From the NCBI RefSeq assembly GCF_014236855.1, contig NZ_CP051261.1:434001-498000 (forward strand): DNA of 64,000 nucleotides, read 5' to 3'. Each line of letters starts with the position of its first letter. The first letter of the stretch is position 1. The stretch comes from Xanthomonas sp. SI. Its GTDB lineage: Bacteria > Pseudomonadota > Gammaproteobacteria > Xanthomonadales > Xanthomonadaceae. The notes beneath the pieces were generated by a model. It was not told where the DNA came from and searched no databases. It worked only from the letters and a program-made list of their open reading frames with translations. The position numbers and the translations under genes are program-made. Shown in pieces: positions 13,811 through 21,881 of the stretch.

Positions 13811-14167
13811 AGCGAGCTCAGTGAAGAAGGTGAGCCTGTTGCCGTCTGGATCAGTTACTAAGATTTCGCGAGTTTTCCATGCGGTGTTGTTCGGCGCGCC
13901 AGATTGAACAAGTCCTGCTGCTTGGAACGCCTGATGGCACTCGTCTACATCTGGAACAGCAAAGTAGATGGCGCCACCGACCTGACAGTCGTCTGCGTGC
14001 TCTGTTAGGAAAATGGATTGGTCCCCGCGAGTGAGCTGCGCAAAGACCGGAAGATCTGGCTCGTGCCGATACTCCCAATCGACGGTGAATCCAAGCCCCT
14101 GAACGTAGAACGGGAAACTGGCGGAAGCACTGGTTATCCGAAGGACGGGGGTCACTGTCTGAGTCAC
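13805..14167 (-). CDS. Bleomycin-resistance-like VOC protein, copy B
   Basis: This 120-residue protein is nearly identical to that at 7,182-7,544 (differences include VTSAS to ITSAS and LLQSGSPRN to LVQSGAPNN). The same GTG start with AAGGAGAG is used (14,167). It occupies the second cassette from attI, where transcription from the integron promoter is expected to be strongest. The attC sites that follow the two copies differ in length, so one site has changed since duplication or the copies came in separately. Confidence 0.85.
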   Translation of the reverse strand: MTQTVTPVLRITSASASFPFYVQGLGFTVDWEYRHEPDLPVFAQLTRGDQSIFLTEHADDCQVGGAIYFAVPDVDECHQAFQAAGLVQSGAPNNTAWKTREILVTDPDGNRLTFFTELAA

Positions 14168-14184
14168 GATGATCTCTCCTTGCT

Positions 14185-14244
14185 GCCTAACACCTGAGTT
14201 AAGCCGCGCCACGAAGTGGCGTCGGCTTGGATGAATTGTTAGGC
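14185..14244 (-). repeat. attC 1 (closest to attI)
   Basis: 60 bp with GCGCCACGAAGTGGCGTC palindrome and perfect outer cores; ends the first cassette. Confidence 0.95.
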
Positions 14245-14496
14245 CTTAGCCGGCCACTTGGCGGATAGGATCTCGTCTAGCCTTTGGTCATTGAGGCCGA
14301 TTTCACTTCTGTCGGGTCGAGTCCCACGATTCCAATTAACAATCGTGATTGCAGCGGAATCAGGGAAGTCTTCGCACTCTTTTAAAAGAAGGGCAATCAG
14401 CTCAAGGTTTGAATTAACCTTCCCTGCATCGAAAAGCGAACGAAAGGCCATCGAGTGAGAACGGTGTGATGCGATAAGAGATTTTACGTCCATCAT
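14239..14496 (-). CDS. First-cassette hypothetical protein
   Basis: 85 residues beginning MMDVKSLIASHRSHSMAFRS, helical with a middle strand (DSAAITIVNWNRGTRP). A ribosome site (GGTGAG) lies five bases before ATG 14,496 and just inside the cassette boundary; ATG 14,493 is also possible. It is the most recently inserted cassette by position and the one best placed for expression. Not recognised. Confidence 0.7.
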   Translation of the reverse strand: MMDVKSLIASHRSHSMAFRSLFDAGKVNSNLELIALLLKECEDFPDSAAITIVNWNRGTRPDRSEIGLNDQRLDEILSAKWPAKA

Positions 14497-14510
14497 GCGC
14501 TCACCGAAGA

Positions 14511-14580
14511 CCTAACTACTATTGGACCGCCTAAAAGCGGTGTTGTACCAAGTATCGACGAACGCCAGAAGTCTGGGAAG
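14511..14580 (-). other. Probable attI recombination site
   Basis: On the minus strand the junction with the first cassette reads AGTAGTTAGGTC, giving the core GTTAGG at 14,511-14,516. The sequence to its right up to about 14,580 is unique, with no attC structure, and lies between the integrase gene and the cassettes as attI should. The right limit is approximate. A cassette promoter should lie in or near here, but I could not pick one confidently. Confidence 0.7.
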
Positions 14581-14675
14581 GGGGGAATTCCTACTTCGTA
14601 ACAATGACTTGCCGGATGGCAATCGACGGTCTTGGCGTCGATGCTGGTTGCGTTATCCGACGTTTGAGCAGGCGT

Positions 14676-15686
14676 ATGAGTTACACCCGTGACGATGCAG
14701 GCGTAACGGAGCGCCTTGCCCCCAAGCTGCTGGATCAGGTCCGTGGTCGGCTGCGGCTTCGCCACTACAGCCTGCGCACCGAGCAGGCGTATGTGGGCTG
14801 GATACGGCGCTTCATTCTGGCCAACGGCAAGCGGCATCCGGTGCAGATGGGGCGGGCAGAGGTCGAGGCGTTTCTGACCGAACTGGCGACGCGGGGCCAG
14901 GTGTTGGCCGGAACGCAGAATCAGGCGCTGGCGGCGCTGCTGTTGCTCTATCGCGACGTTCTGGGCGTGGAGTTGCCCTGGATGGAGAATCTGGTGCGCG
15001 CAAGCGGCCGCGGCGGATTCCGGTGGTGCTCTCGACTGAGGAGGTCGCGCGCTTGCTGACGATGCTGGAGGGGTCCTGTCGGCTGATGGCGGGCTGCTGT
15101 ACGGCAGCGGGATGCGGTTGCTGGAATGCCTGCGGTTGCGGATCAAGGATGTGGACATGGTTCGCGGCGAGATCGTGGTGCGCGACGGCAAAGGCGGCAA
15201 GGATCGGCGGGTGCCGCTACCGCGGAGCCTGCGCGGGGAATTGATGCAGCAACGCGAGCGGGCGCTGCTGCTGCACGCCGCGGATCTCGCCGAGGGGGCA
15301 GGAAGGGTGTTCCTGCCACATGCGCTGGCGCGCAAGTATCCCAATGCCGATGTCGAGGCCGGCTGGCAGTATCTGTTCCCCGCCGCGCGTCGATCGGTGG
15401 ATCCGCGCAGTGGCCGAGTGGGCCGGCATCACGTGTCGGAGGAAACGCTGCAGCGTGTAGTGCAGGCGGCACGGCGCCGTGCAGGCATCGCCAGCCGGCG
15501 ACCTGCCACACCCTGCGGCATTCGTTTGCCACGCACCTGCTGGAAGCCGGCCACGATATCCGCACCGTGCAGGAGCTGCTAGGCCACAAGGATGTGGCCA
15601 CCACGCAGATCTACACGCATGTGCTTGGGCGCGGGGCCTCGGCGGTGCGCAGCCCGCTGGATGGGCTGGGCGTCGGCGGCGAGTGA
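14676..15686 (+). pseudogene. intI: Integron integrase IntI (tyrosine recombinase), three frameshifts
   Basis: The sequence begins MSYTRDDAGVTERLAPKLLD and would encode about 337 residues, the normal IntI length. Three single-base deletions break it: near 15,001 (after ENLVRA, next frame KRPRRIPVV), near 15,090 (after RLMA, next frame [12 protein letters not shown]) and near 15,494 (after AGIA, next frame [10 protein letters not shown]). Catalytic residues all survive: Arg in GSGMRLLE, His and Arg in HTLRHSF, His in LLGHKD and the nucleophile Tyr in QIYTHV. The IntI-specific extra segment ([20 protein letters not shown]) is present. No full protein can be made without recoding. Confidence 0.93.
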
Positions 15687-15788
15687 CGTGCCGCAAGAGG
15701 CAGCCGAACTGTAGGCGATTGCAGTCACGCGTCGGGACTGATGGCCCGAGGCCACCCAGAGTCCCTCCCACAGTGCAACGCCTGGACA

Positions 15789-15822
15789 CCATGAAGACTG
15801 CGGAAGTCCGCGGTCTTCATGG
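15789..15822. terminator. Hairpin between intI and ilvD
   Basis: A near-perfect 34-base inverted repeat: CCATGAAGACTGCGGA, AG, then TCCGCGGTCTTCATGG. It lies between two convergent genes, eight bases beyond the ilvD stop. No clear T-run, so it may act in both directions or as an RNA-end stabiliser. Confidence 0.65.
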
Positions 15823-15829
15823 CAACGCC

Positions 15830-17668
15830 TCAACCGTCCAGCATCGCCTTGTCGCGCACCGCGCCCTTGTCGGCGCTGGTCGCCAGCAGCGCGTACGCCT
15901 TCAGCGCGGTGGTGACCTTGCGTGGGCGTACTTCGACCGGCTTCCAGCCTTGCGCGTCCTGTGCGGCGCGGCGGGCGGCCAGTTCGGCGTCGTCGACCAG
16001 CAGGTTGATGCTGCGGTTGGGGATGTCGATCAGGATCTTGTCGCCGTCGCGGACCAGGCCGATGGCGCCGCCGGCCGCCGCTTCCGGCGAGGCGTGGCCG
16101 ATTGACAGGCCGGAGGTGCCGCCGGAGAAGCGGCCGTCGGTGAGCAGGGCGCATTGCTTGCCCAGGCCCTTGGATTTCAGGTACGAGGTGGGGTACAGCA
16201 TCTCCTGCATGCCGGGGCCGCCCTTGGGGCCTTCGTAGCGGATCACCACCACGTCGCCGGCCTTCACTTCGTCGGCGAGGATGCCCTTGACCGCCGAATC
16301 CTGGCTCTCGAACACCTTGGCGTTGCCTTCGAACACGTGGATCGATTCGTCCACGCCGGCGGTCTTGACCACGCAGCCGTCGAGCGCGATGTTGCCGTAC
16401 AGCACCGCCAGTCCGCCTTCCTGCGAGTAGGCATGGGCGACGTCGCGGATGCAGCCGGCTTCGCGGTCGGCGTCCAGCGTCGGCCAGCGCGTGGCCTGGC
16501 TGAAGGCGATCTGGGTCGGGATGCCGGCCGGGCCGGCCTTGTAGAAGGTGTGCACGGCGTCGGCGTCGGTCTGGGTGATGTCCCATTGCGCGATGGCGTC
16601 GGCGAGGGTGCGGCTGTGCACGGTGGGCTGGTCGGTATGCAGCAGGCCGCCGCGCGCCAGTTCGCCGAGTATGGCGACGATGCCGCCGGCGCGGTGCACG
16701 TCCTCGATGTGGTACTTCTGGATGTTCGGCGCGACCTTGCACAGCTGCGGCACGTGCCGCGACAGGCGGTCGATGTCGCGCAGGGTGAACGGCACTTCGC
16801 CTTCCTGCGCGGCGGCGAGCAGGTGCAGGATGGTGTTGGTGGAGCCGCCCATCGCGATGTCCAGGGTCATCGCGTTCTCGAACGCTTCGAACGTGGCGAT
16901 GCCGCGCGGCAGGGCGGTCGGATCCTCGGCGCCGTACCAGCGGTGGCACAGTTCGACCGCGGTGCGCCCGGCCTTCAGGAACAGTTGCTCGCGGTCGGCA
17001 TGGGTGGCGACCACGGTGCCGTTGCCGGGCAGGGCCAGGCCCAGCGCTTCGGTCAGGCAGTTCATCGAGTTGGCGGTGAACATGCCCGAGCACGAGCCGC
17101 AGGTGGGGCAGGCGCTGCGCTCGAAGGCGGCAACCTTTTCGTCGGAGGCATTGGGATCGGCGGCGATCACCATCGCATCGATCAGGTCCAGGTTGTGGTC
17201 GGCGAGCTTGGTCTTGCCCGCTTCCATCGGCCCGCCGGACACGAACACGGTGGGGATGTTGAGGCGCAGCGCGGCCATCAGCATGCCGGGGGTGATCTTG
17301 TCGCAGTTGGAGATGCACACCAGCGCGTCGGCGCAGTGCGCGTTGACCATGTACTCCACCGAGTCGGCGATGATCTCGCGGCTGGGCAGCGAATACAGCA
17401 TGCCGTCGTGGCCCATGGCGATGCCGTCGTCCACGGCGATGGTGTCGAATTCCTTGGCCACGCCGCCGACGCGCTCGATCTCGCGGGCGACCAGCTGGCC
17501 GAGATCCTTCAGGTGCACGTGGCCGGGCACGAACTGGGTGAAGGAGTTGGCGATGGCGATGATCGGTTTGTGGAAGTCGGCATCCTGCATGCCGGTGGCG
17601 CGCCACAGCGCGCGCGCGCCGGCCATGTTGCGGCCGTGGGTGGAGGTCTTGGAGCGATAGTCGGGCAT
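15830..17668 (-). CDS. ilvD: Dihydroxy-acid dehydratase
   Basis: 612 residues, matching the usual length (E. coli IlvD is 616). It dehydrates 2,3-dihydroxy-isovalerate and -methylvalerate to the keto acids of valine and isoleucine synthesis, in the cytoplasm. The start [20 protein letters not shown] aligns with known IlvD starts, so I use ATG 17,668 and not the longer frame to 17,794. Iron-sulfur cluster cysteines are visible in [11 protein letters not shown] and [19 protein letters not shown]. The gene is the known chromosomal neighbour of xanthomonad integrons. An inverted repeat (AAAGGGTTGC, ATTC, GCAACCTTTT) lies about 70 bases upstream. Confidence 0.97.
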   Translation of the reverse strand: MPDYRSKTSTHGRNMAGARALWRATGMQDADFHKPIIAIANSFTQFVPGHVHLKDLGQLVAREIERVGGVAKEFDTIAVDDGIAMGHDGMLYSLPSREIIADSVEYMVNAHCADALVCISNCDKITPGMLMAALRLNIPTVFVSGGPMEAGKTKLADHNLDLIDAMVIAADPNASDEKVAAFERSACPTCGSCSGMFTANSMNCLTEALGLALPGNGTVVATHADREQLFLKAGRTAVELCHRWYGAEDPTALPRGIATFEAFENAMTLDIAMGGSTNTILHLLAAAQEGEVPFTLRDIDRLSRHVPQLCKVAPNIQKYHIEDVHRAGGIVAILGELARGGLLHTDQPTVHSRTLADAIAQWDITQTDADAVHTFYKAGPAGIPTQIAFSQATRWPTLDADREAGCIRDVAHAYSQEGGLAVLYGNIALDGCVVKTAGVDESIHVFEGNAKVFESQDSAVKGILADEVKAGDVVVIRYEGPKGGPGMQEMLYPTSYLKSKGLGKQCALLTDGRFSGGTSGLSIGHASPEAAAGGAIGLVRDGDKILIDIPNRSINLLVDDAELAARRAAQDAQGWKPVEVRPRKVTTALKAYALLATSADKGAVRDKAMLDG

Positions 17669-17735
17669 GGGGGGGGTCGTGCGGTCGGAAGGCGGGCGGA
17701 GTGCTGGCGAAGCGGGCGGCCCCGGCGAGGCCCGC

Positions 17736-17759
17736 AAAGGGTTGCATTCGCAACCTTTT
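17736..17759. promoter_or_regulatory. Inverted repeat upstream of ilvD
   Basis: AAAGGGTTGC-ATTC-GCAACCTTTT forms a 10-bp stem about 68 bases from the ilvD start, in the divergent ilvD/ygiB intergenic region. It could be an operator or a leader hairpin. Confidence 0.4.
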
Positions 17760-17930
17760 CGCGCGCCGTACAGGGCCATTGGCCACGTTATCACGCGACC
17801 TGCGCCGCTGCCCTTGCCGGCGATGAACCGGTGCGATGCGCATGGCGCCTGGCAGGCGCCACGGTGCCGGCGATTTCCGTCCCTGGCCGGAACCAGGCAT
17901 CATCTGGGTCTGTGGTCCGGGAGGGAACCG

Positions 17931-18479
17931 ATGAAGCGATCCAAGAAGGCCGCACTGTTGCTGATGGGCAGTGCGCCGCTGCTGTTCACGGCCTGCGCGC
18001 CCGAAGCCAAGCACCAGGAGGGGCTGTACACCTCGGTGGAAGCCTGCGCGGCGCAGACCCACGACATCACCACCTGCCGCGAGGCGTTCAAGCAGGCGCA
18101 GCAGCAGTCGGCCGAGCAGGGGCCCAAGTACGCCAACCGCGAGCAGTGCGCGCAGGAGTATTCGGCCGAGCGCTGCGTGGAGCAGCGCGACAGCCACGGG
18201 CATTCGTTCATCGGCCCGCTGATGACCGGTTTCTTCCTGTCGCAGATGCTCAACGGCAATCGCATGGCCGGCTTCAATGCCGCGCCGGCGTTCCAGGACC
18301 GGCGGAGCCAGTGGCAGCGGCCCGCTGCCGCCGGGGCCGGCGCCACCACCGCCACCACCACCAGCCTGCGCGGCAACCAGACCATGACCCATATCGGCGC
18401 CACGCCGAACCGTGCGGTCACGGTGAGCCGTGGCGGCTTCGGCAGCTCCAGCGGCGCGCGCGGCAGCTTCGGCGGCTGA
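17931..18479 (+). CDS. ygiB: DUF1190 (YgiB-like) exported protein
   Basis: 182 residues from ATG 17,931, which has GGAGGGA seven bases upstream. The N-terminus MKRSKKAALLLMGSAPLLFT followed by ACAPEAK gives a lipoprotein-type signal. Cys-rich pattern VEACAAQTHDITTCREAFKQ and NREQCAQEYSAERC is typical of DUF1190/YgiB, and the C-terminus is Gly/Ser-rich (RGGFGSSSGARGSFGG). It precedes ygiC by 41 bases, the same pairing as in E. coli. The role of the pair is not established; it is associated with the cell envelope. Confidence 0.88.
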   Translation: MKRSKKAALLLMGSAPLLFTACAPEAKHQEGLYTSVEACAAQTHDITTCREAFKQAQQQSAEQGPKYANREQCAQEYSAERCVEQRDSHGHSFIGPLMTGFFLSQMLNGNRMAGFNAAPAFQDRRSQWQRPAAAGAGATTATTTSLRGNQTMTHIGATPNRAVTVSRGGFGSSSGARGSFGG

Positions 18480-18520
18480 TTGCCGCACCTCTTTACGCCG
18501 CATCCAACCAAGGCAAGTAC

Positions 18521-19702
18521 ATGCAACGCATCGCGATCGTCGAACGCGGCGACTGGCGCGCGCAGGCCGCCGAGTGCGGCTTCCGTTTCCATACCATCGG
18601 CGGTGAACGCTACTGGGACGAACGCGCGTACTACGCGTTCACCTTGCGCCAGATCGAACGCGATCTTGAGGATCCCAGCGCCGAGCTGCACCAGATGGCG
18701 ATGGGGCTGGTGGACGAGATCGTCGCCAGCGAGGAGTTGATGCAGCGCCTGGCGATTCCGCCGGCGTTCCGCGACTGGATCGCCGAGAGCTGGCGGCGCC
18801 GCGATCCGCACTTGTACGGGCGCCTGGACCTGGCCTACGACGGCACCGGCCCGGCCAAGCTGTACGAACTGAACTACGACACGCCGACCTCGCTGTTCGA
18901 GTCGTCGTTCTTCCAGTGGCAGTGGCTGGAAGACCAGCGTGCGCAGGGCCGTCTGGCGCAAGACGCCGACCAGTTCAACTCGATCCACGAGACGCTGGTG
19001 GAGCGCTTCGCCGAACTGGCGGCGCAGTTGCCGCCGCCGCTGTACTTCGCCGCGGTGCGCGAGTCGGAAGAGGACCAGGGCACGGTCGCCTATCTGCGCG
19101 ATTGCGCGGCGCAGGCCGGGCTGTTCGGCGAGGCGATCGCGATCGAGGACATCGGCTTGTCCGAGGACGGGCGCTATACCGATCTGAACGACGTGGTGAT
19201 CGGCGCCATGTTCAAGCTGTATCCGTTGGAAGACCTGTTCGCCGAGCGCTTCGGCCAGGCCCTGCCGGGATCGGGCCTGCGCCTGCTGGAGCCGCCGTGG
19301 AAGGCGGTGCTGAGCAACAAGGGCATCCTGCCGCTGCTGTGGTCGCGCCATCGCGGCCATCCCAACCTGCTGCCGGCCGCGTTCGACGACGGCGCCGCGC
19401 TGCCGCCGGGTTGGGTGCGCAAGCCGCTGCATTCGCGCGAAGGCGCCAATATCGCCTTGCACCTGGCCGACGGGCGCATGCTGGAGAGCGACGGCCCGTA
19501 CCAGGGGCCGTGCATCGTGCAGCAGGCGCATCCGTTACCGGCATTCGATGGCCGCTATCCGATGGTCGGCAGCTGGATCGTCGGCGATACCGCGTGCGGC
19601 ATCGGCATCCGCGAGGACGACGGCCCGATCACCCGCGACAGTGCGCGCTTCGTGCCGCATGCGATCGTCGAAGCGGGGCAGCCGGGCGTGCTGTATGCCT
19701 GA
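18521..19702 (+). CDS. ygiC: YgiC-like ATP-grasp protein (glutathionylspermidine synthase family)
   Basis: 393 residues, close to E. coli YgiC (386). Landmarks of the glutathionylspermidine-synthase-type ATP-grasp domain are YELNYDTPTSLFESSFFQW, then EPPWKAVLSNKGILPLLW and WVRKPLHSREGANI, with a C-terminal GSWIVGDTACGIGIREDDGP. Members ligate ATP-activated carboxylates to amines, but this branch lacks the amidase domain and its substrate is unknown. The start is ATG 18,521; the longer frame upstream overlaps ilvD. Cotranscription with ygiB is likely. Confidence 0.92.
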   Translation: MQRIAIVERGDWRAQAAECGFRFHTIGGERYWDERAYYAFTLRQIERDLEDPSAELHQMAMGLVDEIVASEELMQRLAIPPAFRDWIAESWRRRDPHLYGRLDLAYDGTGPAKLYELNYDTPTSLFESSFFQWQWLEDQRAQGRLAQDADQFNSIHETLVERFAELAAQLPPPLYFAAVRESEEDQGTVAYLRDCAAQAGLFGEAIAIEDIGLSEDGRYTDLNDVVIGAMFKLYPLEDLFAERFGQALPGSGLRLLEPPWKAVLSNKGILPLLWSRHRGHPNLLPAAFDDGAALPPGWVRKPLHSREGANIALHLADGRMLESDGPYQGPCIVQQAHPLPAFDGRYPMVGSWIVGDTACGIGIREDDGPITRDSARFVPHAIVEAGQPGVLYA

Positions 19703-19839
19703 GCCGGCGTGAGGCCGCTTGTCGGCTAGTGCCGAATGATCCAGGCGTGGCGATGGCGATTGTGTGCCGTTGCCGCCGCCGTGCAGGAGCCGGTCACGCT
19801 GGTTTACTGTAGCGGTCCCATCCACGCAGGTGTCACGCC

Positions 19840-20028
19840 ATGGATCGCAATTCGATCGCGCAACGATTGCAGCATTTGAAGGACGAGCGCCGCGCGGGCG
19901 ATGCGCAGCTGCAACAGCTGGATACGCGCAGGAATGATCTGCAGCAGACGCTGACGCGGATCGATGGCGCGATTCAGGTGCTGGAGGAGCTTCTGGGCGA
20001 TCAGCAGGAGCCGCCGGCTTCGGCGTAG
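19840..20028 (+). CDS. Small coiled-coil protein
   Basis: 62 residues: MDRNSIAQRLQHLKDERRAG, then QLQQLDTRRNDLQQTLTRID and LEELLGDQQEPPASA. Heptad-like hydrophobic spacing through residues 8-52 predicts one coiled-coil helix. CAGGTG stands before the ATG. It stands alone between ygiC and the convergent exported-protein gene. Accepted because base composition and amino acid pattern look coding; function unknown. Confidence 0.55.
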   Translation: MDRNSIAQRLQHLKDERRAGDAQLQQLDTRRNDLQQTLTRIDGAIQVLEELLGDQQEPPASA

Positions 20029-20200
20029 AGGTCTTCGGCGCGGTCGCGCCGTGAGTGGTGCCGATCTCGCCCGGCGAAGCCTGCGGCGCTGTTTGCATGC
20101 GTGCGACGGCAGCGGGTTTCGGGGTGAACGCGGTCGCGATGCGCGGATCGCATCGCACCGTGTCCATCGCTGCGCTGAATGCAGCGTCCAGACAACAGAA

Positions 20201-20226
20201 ACCGGCGGGCATCGCTGCCCGCCGGT
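20201..20226 (-). terminator. Rho-independent terminator of the PstS-like gene
   Basis: Minus strand: ACCGGCGGGC, a six-base loop, GCCCGCCGGT, then TTTCTGTTGT. It begins 28 bases after the stop of the gene at 20,254. Confidence 0.75.
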
Positions 20227-20253
20227 CGCATGACTGACGCTAAGCGCTAGCGT

Positions 20254-21561
20254 TTACTGCACGCAGGTGTTGACGGTGTTCTGCGCCGAGGCGGTGACGC
20301 CGCCCAGGTAGGCGAAGCCCTGCGGCAAGGCCGGGCGGGTGCTGGTGTTGTAGAAGATGTTGAACAGGTCCTTGACCGCCTGCACGTGCGCGGCGCTGCC
20401 GTTGCCGCTGGTGAAGCCGGCCAGGTAGGTGATCGCCGCGATCGGGTAGGTGTTGGTGATGGCGGCGGTCGGATTGACCAGGCGCACGCAGTTCTTCACC
20501 GCGGTGGTGCCGCTGCCCGGCACGGCGTTGACGGTGGAGCCGTCGAGCACGCGACCCGTCAGCAGCGCAGCGGCGGCCAGGGTGACCGGAACCTGATTGC
20601 CGCTGGAATCCCTGCCGAAGTTCTGCGGGTCGAAGCCGGCCACGGTGACGTACTTGGCCGACTGCAGCAGCACTTCGCCGATGTCGGCATAGCCCAGCGC
20701 GTTGCTGTTGGTGACGCGTACCGAGGTCACCACGCCGTTGTTGCCGCTGGCGCCGATCGCGCGCGAGCCGTACACGCCGCTGGTGCCGCCCGGCAGGGCC
20801 GAGTTGAAGGTCTGGTTCGGGCTGAACACGAAGCCCGACGGCACGTTGGCGGTGCCGTTGCAGGTGCGCGCCAGGTAGCTGGTGAAGGCGAAGGTGGTGC
20901 CGCTGCCGTCGGTGCGGTAGACGATCTTGATCGGACCGGTGGTGCCGCTGCCGGACACGCTGCTCCAGTCGCTGACCAGGCCCGAGTAGACCTGGCAGAC
21001 CTGGGCGGCGCTCAGGTTGAAGCTGGCGGTCGGGGTGCTCTGCGGCAACGCGATGGCGCCGGCCAGGGTCGGGACCTGGACGATACCCACTTTGCTGGCG
21101 GCATTGCCGCCACCCAGGAACGCGTTGTAGTCGGCGGTGCTGTACGGCGCGTCGGTGCCGATGAAGTCCGGTGCGGCAGCGGCGCCGCTGAGGCCCAGCG
21201 GCGAAACGCTGAAGTCCTGGCAGGCCTGGTTGGCGGCGGTGCTGCCGGTCACCGTGTTCTTGCCGAAGCCGCTGCCGGTCTGGCAATACGACACCTTGTT
21301 GGTGCTGTTGGTGCTGTAGGTCAGGAACACCGAACCGGTGCCCAGGGTCGCGGTGGTGAAGCCGCTACCGGCGGTGTTGCCGGCATTGGTCGACAGGCGC
21401 GCGTTCGGGGTCACGCCGGTATAGGTGTTGCCGACATACGGCTGCGCCGGGAAGGTGGCGCCGCCGCCGTAGAGGTTCTCGGCCGCCATGGCCGAACCGG
21501 TGGACAGGGTCGCGATCGCAATGGCGATCGCGCTGAGACGGGGGAAATTAAGATTAAGCAC
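20254..21561 (-). CDS. Secreted PstS/DING-like phosphate-binding protein
   Basis: 435 residues. The start is GTG 21,561, chosen for AAGGAGAG eight bases upstream and the signal peptide that follows (FPRLSAIAIAIATLSTGSAM, AAE). The mature N-terminus NLYGGGATFPAQPYVG is the PstS signature, and TDGSGTTFAFTSYLA is the phosphate-loop region. It belongs to the periplasmic or secreted substrate-binding proteins that in related bacteria include secreted alkaline phosphatase L (LapA/B type) and DING proteins. No pst transport genes are nearby, favouring a secreted stand-alone protein. Four Cys (SYCQTG, QACQDF, QVCQVY, RTCNGT) and two near the C-terminus suggest disulfides. Confidence 0.85.
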   Translation of the reverse strand: MLNLNFPRLSAIAIAIATLSTGSAMAAENLYGGGATFPAQPYVGNTYTGVTPNARLSTNAGNTAGSGFTTATLGTGSVFLTYSTNSTNKVSYCQTGSGFGKNTVTGSTAANQACQDFSVSPLGLSGAAAAPDFIGTDAPYSTADYNAFLGGGNAASKVGIVQVPTLAGAIALPQSTPTASFNLSAAQVCQVYSGLVSDWSSVSGSGTTGPIKIVYRTDGSGTTFAFTSYLARTCNGTANVPSGFVFSPNQTFNSALPGGTSGVYGSRAIGASGNNGVVTSVRVTNSNALGYADIGEVLLQSAKYVTVAGFDPQNFGRDSSGNQVPVTLAAAALLTGRVLDGSTVNAVPGSGTTAVKNCVRLVNPTAAITNTYPIAAITYLAGFTSGNGSAAHVQAVKDLFNIFYNTSTRPALPQGFAYLGGVTASAQNTVNTCVQ

Positions 21562-21881
21562 TTGCCTCTCTCCTTGGTGAGAAAACGACGGAATGGATCC
21601 GGGGGAATTCTTTACCTGTAGCGTGCTGGCGCCATGGACTGGCGCCAAGAAAGGTTGCGCTCGGCAGATGATAATGCGGCGACATTCGTCGGAATGTTTC
21701 TTTACCTGTGATGCGCAGTCTGAAATGGCCTGATTTTCATGGAGATGAAATAATGAATTGATCGGAAACTAACGATTAACTCGATTATTTTAAGAGGCGC
21801 GAATTGGCGTCTACAAAATGCCCCATTTTCTGCTTGCCGCGGCGACGCCAGAACGCCGCCGCGGCCCGTGTCGCGGCACTG
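21562..21881. promoter_or_regulatory. 320-base AT-richer intergenic region with direct repeats
   Basis: Upstream region of the PstS-like gene and downstream of the giant TpsA gene. It contains two copies of TTCTTTACCTGT at 21,608-21,619 and 21,698-21,709, exactly 90 bases apart, plus the inverted repeats CATTC-GTCG-GAATG (21,683-21,696) and GGCGCC-ATGGACT-GGCGCC. The rest (21,720-21,800) is AT-rich for this genome. No gene seen. Confidence 0.5.

Larger units (their letters stand above)
226..15686 (-). mobile_element. Chromosomal integron: cassette array, attI and broken integrase
   Basis: There are 31 well-formed attC sites between 1,863 and 14,244 and a decayed one at 226-288. Each has the RYYYAAC/GTTRRRY core pair and the imperfect inner palindrome typical of integron recombination sites. 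All genes in the array read on the minus strand, away from attI. The integrase pseudogene reads the opposite way and converges on ilvD, an arrangement known from Xanthomonas integrons. Cassettes are 180-700 bp with short leaders. The array spans about 12.6 kb of proven attC-bearing DNA; the segment left of 1,863 is attached only by decayed sequence. Confidence 0.95.

Noticed and set aside
1863..14244. Regular repeats suggesting a CRISPR array
   Set aside because: The repeats are 54-115 bp, palindromic with GTTAGGC/GCCTAAC cores, and spaced by genes of variable length; they are integron attC sites.
14493..15344. Minus-strand ORF of 283 codons opposite the integrase
   Set aside because: Arg/Pro/Ser-rich, no ribosome site, and it crosses attI and the integrase. 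The plus-strand integrase motifs explain the sequence.
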